Source: GCA-002790365 sp964486645
Lineage (GTDB): Bacteria > Bacteroidota > Ignavibacteria > Ignavibacteriales > Ignavibacteriaceae
DNA length: 7,898 bases
Reading direction: 5' to 3'
Assembly (NCBI GenBank): GCA_964486645.1
Contig: CAZAOG010000125.1
Span: 1 to 7,898 of the forward strand
Under the pieces are notes generated by a model that was not told where the DNA came from, made no database searches, and saw only the letters and a program-made list of their open reading frames with translations. A program made the position numbers and the translations under genes. Shown here one piece after another: positions 1 to 6,080 of the stretch (its first letter is position 1; each line of letters begins with the position of its first letter).

Positions 1-40
1 AACCTTCAAGGTTTTCTATAACCTTGAAGGTTTTTTTATT
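1..40 (+). terminator. Intrinsic terminator of a gene left of the window
   Basis: A perfect 13-bp inverted repeat (arms 1-13 and 20-32, loop of 6 nt) runs into a T-rich tail (31-40, seven T then ATT). This is the layout of a rho-independent terminator reading rightwards, so it most likely ends a + strand gene whose coding part is outside the window. Each arm (AACCTTCAAGGTT) is also a palindrome around a central base, so the arms can fold separately or with each other. The hairpin may start before position 1. Confidence 0.85.
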
Positions 41-98
41 TTAAAATAATCTCATTAAAATTAACTATAAACATTTTAAAAATTAAAATAGGGCAATA

Positions 99-785
99 AT
101 GAAAAAAATAATTTTTATAAGTCTTATAATTATTTGTAATTCATTTTCAACATTCGCTTTACCTGGTTACCCGGCTAAAGAAGATTCTACAAAGCAAACA
201 AAAACAGTGAAAAAAGAAAATTTATTGGCAACAAATACTATTAATTTAGAACAAACCATTGATAGTCTCCAATATGTTCCCGGCAAAGTCAATATAGGGC
301 TTGGGATTCAAATCAGAGGCGGAATAAAATTTCCTGAATCTTCATCTTATTCTTTTGCTACAAAATATGGATTTTACGGAGGGATATCATTTATAATTCC
401 TTTAAGTTACTCAATTGATTTACAACCTGAAATAAATTACTCAAACTCACCTTCTGAAAATATTGCTAATAATAATATAAGTACTAAAGAAATTGCTATT
501 ATGTTAGGTTACAAGTACTATTTAGAGAACTTTACAATAAAGTTAATTTCCGGTTTAGGAATTATATCAACATCCGGTGATTCATATAGTCCTAGTAATG
601 AAAAATTACTCGCATTGAGTTTAGGAATTGGAATTAACAAAAAAATTTACTCTCGAATTTACGCAAGCTTTGAATTAAGGAAACAATGGTCGGCTTCTTT
701 CAATACTGGTGGCGGTAATTCATTTAATCCTTTTATACTCAACTTGGGAATTATGTATATTATACCGAAAACAACAAACCAATAG
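99..785 (+). CDS. Secreted small outer-membrane beta-barrel protein, function unknown
   Basis: The 228-residue protein begins with a typical Sec signal peptide (two Lys, a hydrophobic stretch at about 4-19, probable cleavage after the Ala of STFA at residue 20). A polar, Lys/Thr-rich linker covers about 21-60. From about 62 to 222 the sequence alternates hydrophobic and polar residues in segments rich in Gly and aromatics (about 64-74, 90-99, 104-114, 131-141, 145-154, 170-180, 185-194, 211-221). That fits an eight-stranded outer-membrane barrel of the OMP_b-brl/PorT/OmpW type. The length suits that fold. The Cys at residue 13 is not preceded by a lipobox small residue, so I do not call a lipoprotein. 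The ATG at 99 is the only start that keeps the signal peptide, and no Shine-Dalgarno sequence is evident. The gene lies alone between two hairpins and looks more AT-rich than its neighbours. Barrel topology is an inference from the pattern; no ligand or partner can be named. Confidence 0.75.
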   Translation: MKKIIFISLIIICNSFSTFALPGYPAKEDSTKQTKTVKKENLLATNTINLEQTIDSLQYVPGKVNIGLGIQIRGGIKFPESSSYSFATKYGFYGGISFIIPLSYSIDLQPEINYSNSPSENIANNNISTKEIAIMLGYKYYLENFTIKLISGLGIISTSGDSYSPSNEKLLALSLGIGINKKIYSRIYASFELRKQWSASFNTGGGNSFNPFILNLGIMYIIPKTTNQ

Positions 786-796
786 GGGATTTGAAC

Positions 797-831
797 GGCT
801 GTCACGGTACGGCCGTGACAGCCCTTAAATT
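797..831. terminator. Hairpin between convergent genes, probable bidirectional terminator
   Basis: An 11-bp perfect, GC-rich inverted repeat (797-807 with 813-823, loop TACGG) lies between the stop of the barrel gene (785) and the stop of the opposing aminotransferase gene (TAA at 827-825). On the + strand it is followed by TTAAATTTT, a short interrupted T tract. On the - strand no T tract follows, so termination in that direction would be weaker or would need a factor. It is the most G+C-rich short stretch in this part of the window. Confidence 0.7.
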
Positions 832-2285
832 TTAAACCAATCCTCAACGGGAATATTTTTACTGTTTATGTGGTAATATTCGTTAGTCTCATTGGAGTAT
901 TTATAATCCTTCTCCCAATCTTCAATATTTTCAACAATCTCTTTAATCGAATTAATTATAAAATACAGCTCGTCGTTTGTCATTGTGGGGTGGAGTGACA
1001 TTCTAACCCAGCCGGGTTTTTCTGAAAAATCGCCGTGGTCAATTTTTTCCGTTATATGTTTTGATTGACAGAGTGTAACGTGAAGCAGGTAATGTCCGTA
1101 TGTTCCAGCGCAGGAGCAGCCGCCTCTCATCTGTATGCCGAACCTGTCGTTTAAAAGTATAACTATTAAATTATAGTGAATATTGTCCACATAAAAAGAA
1201 ACCGCACCGAGTCGTTCTTTTAAATTGCCTGCAAGTAAGTGAAGTCCGGGTATCTTCGGCATTTCTTCAAATACTATTTCAAGAAGTTCTTCTTCCCTTT
1301 TTAAAATATTATCAACGCCCATCTCTTCTTTCAGTTTGACGGCAAGAGCGGCTTTTATTGTCTGAAGAAATGCAGGCGTTCCGCCGTCTTCTCTTGCTTC
1401 AATGTTGTCTACAAATTTATGACCGCCCCAGGGGTTAGTCCAGTCAACCGTTCCTCCGCCCGGCTGGTCGGGAACGATGTTGTGATAAAGGTTTGAATCA
1501 AAAATTAACACGCCGGATGTTCCGGGACCGCCTAAAAATTTATGCGGCGAGAAAAATATTGCGTCCAATTTCATTTCGGGGTCTTCCGGGTGCATATCCA
1601 TTTTTACGTAGGGAGCGGCGCATGCATAATCAATAAAACATAGTCCGCCGTTTTGATGCATAATTTTTGCCAATTCATAATACGGCGGAATTACGCCCGT
1701 AACGTTTGACGCCGCAGTAAAAGCACCGATTTTAAGCAAGCGGTTTTCAAATTTCTTTAAATGATTTTTTAAATCTTCAACGTCAACCCGTCCTTCGCCG
1801 TCGGGCGCAATAACTTCTACGTCCGCCAGCGATTCAATCCACGATGTTTGATTGGAGTGGTGTTCCATATGAGTTATAAAAACAACGGGCTTTTGTTCTT
1901 CGGGGAGTTTTACAAATTTTTGTATTTGCTCGGGCACTCTAAGCCCCAATATTCTTTGAAACTTATTAACCACGCCGGTCATCCCGGAACCTGCAGTAAT
2001 TATTACGTCATCTTTACAAGCGTTAACATGTTCTTTTATAATTTTGTGGGCAAGATGATACGCGTGAGTCATTGTGGTGCCCGTTACGCTGGATTCCGAA
2101 TGGGTGTTGCCGACAAACGGACCGAACATTTCGGAAAGTTTCCGTTCTATCGGTTTATAGAGTCTGCCGCTGGCAATCCAATCGGCATAAATAATTTTTT
2201 TTTCACCGTATGGAGTTGTAAAAGTCTGATTATATCCTACGGTGTTCTCTCTGTATTTCTTAAAGTATTCTTCTAAATTATTCAT
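825..2285 (-). CDS. Aminotransferase class V PLP enzyme, cysteine desulfurase/selenocysteine lyase-like
   Basis: This 486-residue protein (numbered from the ATG at 2285) is a fold-type I PLP enzyme of the SufS/Csd-like group. The PLP Schiff-base lysine is Lys249 in SPHK. The PLP-ring stacking region is MEHHSN at about 140-145 (SufS has MEHHAN), and the Asp contacting the pyridine nitrogen is probably Asp219 in FIDYA. The carboxylate-binding Arg is Arg387 in RGGCSCAGTYGH. Aligned with the SufS RTGHHCA motif, Cys392 falls on the catalytic cysteine and Cys390 is two residues before it. A cysteine desulfurase or related lyase that releases sulfur or selenium as a persulfide is therefore plausible. 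It is about 80 residues longer than SufS, with an insertion near 403-425 and a polar tail after about 458. There are no suf, isc or tRNA-thiolation genes beside it, so the acceptor is unknown. A TTG codon one place upstream is in frame, but the ATG is preferred. The class assignment is firm; substrate specificity is not. Confidence 0.85.
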   Translation of the reverse strand: MNNLEEYFKKYRENTVGYNQTFTTPYGEKKIIYADWIASGRLYKPIERKLSEMFGPFVGNTHSESSVTGTTMTHAYHLAHKIIKEHVNACKDDVIITAGSGMTGVVNKFQRILGLRVPEQIQKFVKLPEEQKPVVFITHMEHHSNQTSWIESLADVEVIAPDGEGRVDVEDLKNHLKKFENRLLKIGAFTAASNVTGVIPPYYELAKIMHQNGGLCFIDYACAAPYVKMDMHPEDPEMKLDAIFFSPHKFLGGPGTSGVLIFDSNLYHNIVPDQPGGGTVDWTNPWGGHKFVDNIEAREDGGTPAFLQTIKAALAVKLKEEMGVDNILKREEELLEIVFEEMPKIPGLHLLAGNLKERLGAVSFYVDNIHYNLIVILLNDRFGIQMRGGCSCAGTYGHYLLHVTLCQSKHITEKIDHGDFSEKPGWVRMSLHPTMTNDELYFIINSIKEIVENIEDWEKDYKYSNETNEYYHINSKNIPVEDWFKI

Positions 2286-2323
2286 CAATTTTATTATCTA
2301 ATTTTACATTGTATAATTAATTA

Positions 2324-2401
2324 GAATGAATGAATGGTTGAATGGATGTAGGGCTGTATGAATTAATGTTAGAATTTTAACTCACAACCATTCATCCATT
2401 C
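2324..2401. repeat. Inverted repeat able to form a 16-bp hairpin
   Basis: Positions 2324-2339 pair with 2386-2401 at 15 of 16 positions, leaving a loop of 46 nt that contains the conserved core of the repeat element. The single mismatch is A-C in a + strand transcript but a G-U wobble in a - strand transcript, so folding is slightly better as RNA from the - strand. It lies in the leader region of the - strand aminotransferase gene, starting 39 nt upstream of its ATG. There is no T tract next to it, so a terminator is unlikely. Confidence 0.6.
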
Positions 2402-2412
2402 ATCCATTCATT
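2324..2412 (-). repeat. Intergenic repeat element, copy 1 (GAAT/GGAT arms plus shared core)
   Basis: The spacer between the divergent genes holds degenerate tetramer runs on both sides: GAAT x3, GGTT, GAAT, GGAT at 2324-2347, and the inverted series AACC, ATTC, ATCC, ATTC, ATCC, ATTC at 2386-2409. Between them, read on the - strand, 2378-2344 contains AAAATTCTAA, then CATACAG, then TACATCC. The same core recurs on the + strand at 6016-6051 (30 identities over 36 aligned columns by hand count, with one gap). The match extends beyond the simple repeat, so the two are copies of one element in opposite orientation. No open reading frame lies inside. The rest of the 270-bp spacer is AT-rich and shows no promoter I could defend. 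Confidence 0.75.
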
Positions 2413-2555
2413 TTTCAAATGTTTATATCTTAAATATAACAAATTTCATTTTTCAAATTTATGTAAAATCTCTTTTAATTATTTTTTTTAATTTCTTTTA
2501 GAATTGCTATTTTAAGTACCAAATACACAATTCGTTTAATTCATAAAAATTATAT

Positions 2556-3470
2556 ATGAAATATATTATAGGCGTCGATGCAGGAGGTACAAAAACAGAG
2601 TGCATAATTGCAGATGCCGACGGAAATATTTTGTCGGAGGTGACTACATTAGGCGGTAATCCTTTGATAATAGGAATTGGTAAATCGGCGGAAAACATCC
2701 TGACGGCGATAAACGAATGCAATAAAAAAATTAAAGTAAATTATGATGAAGTGAGTATTGCGGTAATCGGTTCTGCAGGAACGGGCAGAAAAGAAGATGC
2801 GGATAAATTGCTGAATGAATTAAAAAGAACTTCAAATATTAGAAACATAAAAGTTACAACCGACGCAAATATTGCCTTGGAAGGAGCTTTTTCGGGCAGT
2901 CCGGGGTGTATTTTAATTGCAGGAACAGGTTCGATAATTTATGGTAAGGACGAAAGGGGAAAATTACATCGTGTTGGCGGATTCGGCAGTATCATCGGAG
3001 ATCAGGGCGGAGGATATTCGATCGGCAGAAAGGGTTTAACGGCAGTTTCAAAAGAACTTGACGGAAGGGGAAATAAAACCCTGTTAACCGAATTGGTAAA
3101 AGAAAAATTCAACATAAAAAATTTTGACGGGCTGATTGCAGGTGTTTATAACAAAAATTTACCCGTTCCGGATGCAGCACCGTTGGTAATACAAGCTGCC
3201 GAACAGGATGATGAAGCGGCAATAAAAATTTTAAATGATGAGTCGTGTGAATTGATTGAACATATTATTGCAATTAAGAAAAAATTGAAATTAGAAAAAT
3301 TGAAACTCGCCTTTTCGGGTTCATTAATCGGCAACAAAAATTATTATTCAAATCTTTTAAGAAAGAGAATAAAAGAAGAGCTTAAATTTGTCGAGGTAAC
3401 CGAAGCCGAAAACTCACCTGCTGCGGGAGCGGTTCTATTGGCAAAAAAATATCTTACGGATAATAAATGA
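2556..3470 (+). CDS. BadF/BadG-family amino-sugar kinase (GlcNAc/MurNAc kinase-like)
   Basis: This 304-residue cytoplasmic kinase belongs to the BadF/BadG/BcrA/BcrD ATPase family in the branch of N-acetylglucosamine kinases (human NAGK, clostridial MurK). ASKHA-fold motifs appear in order: the phosphate-1 loop GVDAGGTKTE (6-15), the probable catalytic Asp103 in TTDANIALEG, the phosphate-2 loop AGTGS (122-126), GGFGSIIGDQGGGYSIG (141-157, corresponding to the GDEGSAY region of NAGK), and an adenosine-binding stretch FSGSLIGN (253-260). The length is normal for the family. It lacks the Cys-rich features of benzoyl-CoA reductase activases, so a sugar kinase is much more likely. It probably makes GlcNAc-6-phosphate or MurNAc-6-phosphate from salvaged wall sugars. 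It is the first gene of the operon, and its stop overlaps the permease start (ATGA). No Shine-Dalgarno sequence precedes the ATG. Family assignment is strong; the exact sugar is inferred from context. Confidence 0.85.
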   Translation: MKYIIGVDAGGTKTECIIADADGNILSEVTTLGGNPLIIGIGKSAENILTAINECNKKIKVNYDEVSIAVIGSAGTGRKEDADKLLNELKRTSNIRNIKVTTDANIALEGAFSGSPGCILIAGTGSIIYGKDERGKLHRVGGFGSIIGDQGGGYSIGRKGLTAVSKELDGRGNKTLLTELVKEKFNIKNFDGLIAGVYNKNLPVPDAAPLVIQAAEQDDEAAIKILNDESCELIEHIIAIKKKLKLEKLKLAFSGSLIGNKNYYSNLLRKRIKEELKFVEVTEAENSPAAGAVLLAKKYLTDNK

Positions 3471-4765
3471 CCCGGGGGCAAAATAAAAAACAAGCGTGGA
3501 AATGGGTGCCGTCTTTATATTTTGCAGAGGGACTGCCTTATATTGTTGTAATGTCTGCTTCCGTAATTATGTACAAAAGGCTCGGTGTGTCAAATACCGA
3601 TATCGCCCTTTACACAAGCTGGTTGTACCTGCCGTGGGTAATTAAGCCGTTTTGGAGTCCCGTTGTTGATATTCTAAAAACCAAAAGATGGTGGATAATT
3701 ACAATGCAGCTTTTATTGGGTGCAGGCTTTGCCGGAGTTGCACTTACGATTCCCACAACCGATTTTTTTAAATATTCGCTCGCTTTTCTTTGGCTTGTCG
3801 CTTTCAGCTCGGCAACACACGATATTTCCATAGACGGGTTTTACATGCTCGCTCTTTCAAAACACAACCAGGCTTGGTTTGTGGGTATAAGGAACACAGC
3901 CTACCGTTTCGCAATGATTTTCGGACAGGGACTGCTTATAATTTTTGCGGGATTTTTGGAAACGAGTAATTTAAATGTTTCGGGCAAAATATCTTTTGCC
4001 TGGATGATAACTTTTTTTGTTTTAGCCGGATTGTTTATTCTTTTCTTTTTATACCACAATTATGTTTTGCCGAGACCCGAAAAAGACCGAGTAAAAAGAG
4101 AATTGACGTTTCAACTTTTTTCAAAAGAATTTCTTCAAACTTTTGTTCTTTTCTTTAAAAAGAAACAAATAACCGTAATCTTACTTTTCATTTTATTTTA
4201 CAGATTGGGCGAAGGACAGCTTGCTAAAATTGCGGCACCTTTTCTGTTGGATTCAAGAAATGCCGGCGGATTGGCGCTGACAACCTCGCAAGTCGGTTTC
4301 GCATACGGAACGGTTGGTGTCATTGCTTTAATAATCGGCGGACTGCTTGGCGGGTTTGTCACCGCCAAGCATGGACTTAAATTCTGGATTTGGTGGATGC
4401 TTGCCGCAATAAATCTGCCGGACCTTGTTTATGTGTTTTTATCATACACGCAAACAACAAGTCTGATTTTAATAAATTCCGCCATTGCAGTCGAACAGTT
4501 CGGTTACGGTTTCGGATTTACCGCTTTTTTATTGTATTTAATTTACATCTCCGAAGGAAAATACAAAACCGCATATTATGCTATAGCTACGGGACTAATG
4601 GCGCTGGGAATGATGATACCCGGAATGATTAGCGGGTGGCTGCAGGAAATGATAGGATACAATCAATTTTTTATTTGGGTTACCGTTTCTACTGTTCCGG
4701 CTTTTATTATTGCTGTATTTTTAGATATTGATCCGGAATTTGGAAAGAAAACAAACATAGAGTAA
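3467..4765 (+). CDS. ampG: AmpG-like muropeptide permease (MFS)
   Basis: This 432-residue polytopic protein shows about 12 predicted membrane segments of major facilitator type. AmpG-type landmarks are visible: FAEGLPY (19-25, AmpG has FASGLP), LPWVIKPFWSPVVD (55-68, AmpG has a KFLWSPLMD-like motif), SATHDISIDGF (115-125, the AmpG SASQDIVFDAW region), LGEGQLAKIAAPFLLD (247-262), TSQVG (273-277) and FGYGFGFTAF (345-354). AmpG imports GlcNAc-anhydroMurNAc and its peptide forms through the inner membrane. E. coli AmpG is longer (about 490 residues, 14 segments), and shorter versions are usual in Bacteroidota. The start codon overlaps the kinase stop by 4 nt, which suggests translational coupling, and the serine hydrolase follows after 2 nt. 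Assignment to the AmpG-like group is good. Whether the cargo is disaccharide, anhydroMurNAc or something else cannot be read from the sequence. Confidence 0.8.
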   Translation: MTRGQNKKQAWKWVPSLYFAEGLPYIVVMSASVIMYKRLGVSNTDIALYTSWLYLPWVIKPFWSPVVDILKTKRWWIITMQLLLGAGFAGVALTIPTTDFFKYSLAFLWLVAFSSATHDISIDGFYMLALSKHNQAWFVGIRNTAYRFAMIFGQGLLIIFAGFLETSNLNVSGKISFAWMITFFVLAGLFILFFLYHNYVLPRPEKDRVKRELTFQLFSKEFLQTFVLFFKKKQITVILLFILFYRLGEGQLAKIAAPFLLDSRNAGGLALTTSQVGFAYGTVGVIALIIGGLLGGFVTAKHGLKFWIWWMLAAINLPDLVYVFLSYTQTTSLILINSAIAVEQFGYGFGFTAFLLYLIYISEGKYKTAYYAIATGLMALGMMIPGMISGWLQEMIGYNQFFIWVTVSTVPAFIIAVFLDIDPEFGKKTNIE

Positions 4766-4767
4766 TT

Positions 4768-5916
4768 ATGAAATTAACAATTAAAATTTACGAAACTATT
4801 TTTCTGTTCATTATTGTGTTGTCGAATCCTTCCTTCGGTCAAAGTACCCGAATAAATTTTTCGAATGTGGATAAATTAATCGAACAGGCAATTGCGGACA
4901 GCGTTTTCCCCGGTGCTGTATTGCTGATTTCAAAAGAAGGAAAAACAATTTATAAAAATGCTTACGGTAATTATACTTATGATAAACATTCGTCAAAAGT
5001 AACTTTAAATACAATTTATGATTTGGCATCGCTTACAAAAATAGTCGCCACAACTACCGCCGCCATGATCTGCATCGATGAAAACCTGTTTCAACTGAAT
5101 GACAAAGTAATAAATTATATACCTGAGTTCGATAATAACGGTAAAGGAAAAATAACAATTAAAAATTTACTGATGCACAACAGCGGATTACCGGCGTATA
5201 AAAGATTTTATAAACTCTATTCAAATGCCGATGATGTAATTACCGATATTTACAACACCAAGCTTGTTTATAAGACCGGGACCAAAACCGTTTATTCCGA
5301 TTTGGGAATGATAGTACTTCAGAAAATTATTGAAAAAGTTACCGGTAAAAGTTTGGATGAATTTTCGGAAGAAAAAATATTTAAACCGTTAATGATGAAA
5401 CGAACTATGTTTAACCCGCCGGATTCAATTAAAAATGAAATAGCACCCACGGAATTTGACGACTATTGGAGACACAAACAACTGCAGGGAGAAGTCCACG
5501 ACGAAACCGCATCACAGCTAAACGGTGTATCGGGTAACGCCGGACTTTTTTCAACCGCAGGTGATCTGGCTGAATTTTTGAAAATGATTCTTCAAAAAGG
5601 CGTGTTCAATAATAAAAGAATTATTAAAAGTAATACCGTGAAACTTTTTACCAAAAAACAGCCGGATTCCGAAAGAGCTTTGGGATGGGATATTAAATCT
5701 CCTGAAAAATCTTCTGCCGGCAACTTCTTTTCACCCCAATCATTCGGACACACGGGCTACACGGGTACATCGTTTTGGGTTGATCCGATAAAAAAAGTGT
5801 TTGTCGTTTTTCTTACAAACAGAGTCTATCCTACAAGAAGGAACAGGAAAATTATTAAATTCAGACCGAAGCTGCACGATGAAATAATAAGATCGATTTA
5901 TAAAAATAGAATCTGA
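4768..5916 (+). CDS. Secreted class C-like serine hydrolase (beta-lactamase/DD-peptidase fold)
   Basis: This 382-residue protein has a signal peptide (hydrophobic 7-19, likely cleavage after SFG at about residue 24; no lipobox Cys), so it acts in the periplasm. The catalytic set of the PF00144 fold is complete: SLTK at 88-91 (nucleophile Ser88, base Lys91), YSD at 176-178 in the place of the class C YxN, and HTG at 328-330 in the place of KTG. The stretch VHDETASQLNGVSGNAGLFS (243-262) resembles the signature found in YfeW/PBP4B-like proteins and in the C-terminal domain of Bacteroidota GH3 fusion proteins. Activity is probably DD-carboxypeptidase/endopeptidase or esterase on wall-derived material; true beta-lactamase activity is not implied. 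It starts 2 nt after the permease stop, so it belongs to the same operon. The partner downstream is nagZ. Fold and active site are clear; substrate is inferred. Confidence 0.85.
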   Translation: MKLTIKIYETIFLFIIVLSNPSFGQSTRINFSNVDKLIEQAIADSVFPGAVLLISKEGKTIYKNAYGNYTYDKHSSKVTLNTIYDLASLTKIVATTTAAMICIDENLFQLNDKVINYIPEFDNNGKGKITIKNLLMHNSGLPAYKRFYKLYSNADDVITDIYNTKLVYKTGTKTVYSDLGMIVLQKIIEKVTGKSLDEFSEEKIFKPLMMKRTMFNPPDSIKNEIAPTEFDDYWRHKQLQGEVHDETASQLNGVSGNAGLFSTAGDLAEFLKMILQKGVFNNKRIIKSNTVKLFTKKQPDSERALGWDIKSPEKSSAGNFFSPQSFGHTGYTGTSFWVDPIKKVFVVFLTNRVYPTRRNRKIIKFRPKLHDEIIRSIYKNRI

Positions 5917-5949
5917 TAAATTAGTAAAATACTAAAGAATATAAGTATA

Positions 5950-6051
5950 GATGTATGGATGGATGGATGGATGGATGAATGGAATGGATGAAATTGATTT
6001 AAATATATAAGATAGAAAATTCTAATATTCTTTACATACAGTCATACATCC
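5950..6051 (+). repeat. Intergenic repeat element, copy 2 (GGAT arms plus shared core)
   Basis: This element fills most of the 164-bp gap between the serine hydrolase and nagZ. It begins with GATGTATG (5950-5957) and ends with the inverted match CATACATC (6043-6050), so it has 8-bp terminal inverted repeats about 100 bp apart. The left part is a tetramer run. The right part (6016-6051: AAAATTCTAA, then CATACAG, then TACATCC) matches the core of copy 1 in inverse orientation. It contains no coding potential. Its terminal repeats and size resemble a miniature non-autonomous element or a dispersed intergenic palindrome, but no transposase or clear target duplication is visible. Confidence 0.75.
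5957..5976 (+). repeat. Perfect GGAT tetranucleotide tandem repeat (5 copies)
   Basis: Five exact GGAT units are followed by GAAT, GGAAT and GGAT (to 5989). The run lies 41 nt downstream of the serine hydrolase stop and 104 nt upstream of the nagZ start. Being outside both reading frames, length change would not shift a frame, but it could alter spacing in the nagZ leader. Confidence 0.9.
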
Positions 6052-6080
6052 AAAAAGAGTAACGGAACCAAACAGTAACA

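Noticed and set aside
659..847. 62-codon - strand frame across the end of the barrel gene
   Set aside because: It overlaps the barrel gene, the terminator hairpin and the end of the aminotransferase gene, and has no protein-like signature.
1848..2276. 142-codon + strand open frame
   Set aside because: It lies antisense inside the well-supported aminotransferase gene and shows no recognisable protein features.
2286..2288. TTG start for the aminotransferase gene
   Set aside because: An ATG follows directly in frame and no upstream ribosome-binding signal favours TTG.
2413..2555. Promoter for the kinase operon
   Set aside because: Many AT-rich hexamers can be found, but none gives a convincing pair with correct spacing for sigma-70 or the Bacteroidota TTTG / TAnnTTTG pattern.
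4390..4632. 80-codon open frame in another frame of the permease gene
   Set aside because: It is fully contained in the AmpG-like gene, has Arg/Asn/Cys-rich composition typical of shadow frames, and has no start context.
4768..5916. Antibiotic-resistance class C beta-lactamase (AmpC)
   Set aside because: The YSD and HTG motifs, the VHDE...NAGLFS segment and the operon context fit a wall-peptide hydrolase better than AmpC, which has YAN and KTG.
5921..5935. Small hairpin TTAGTA-AAA-TACTAA after the serine hydrolase as a terminator
   Set aside because: It has only six AT-rich pairs and no T tract follows; it would be unstable and occurs easily by chance in this base composition.
2324..6051. 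Two inverted repeat copies flanking kinase, permease and serine hydrolase as a composite transposon
   Set aside because: The enclosed genes are ordinary wall-recycling genes, there is no transposase or integrase, and nagZ, which belongs functionally with them, lies outside.
5950..6051. CRISPR-like array
   Set aside because: The repeats are 4-bp units without spacers of regular length and without cas genes.
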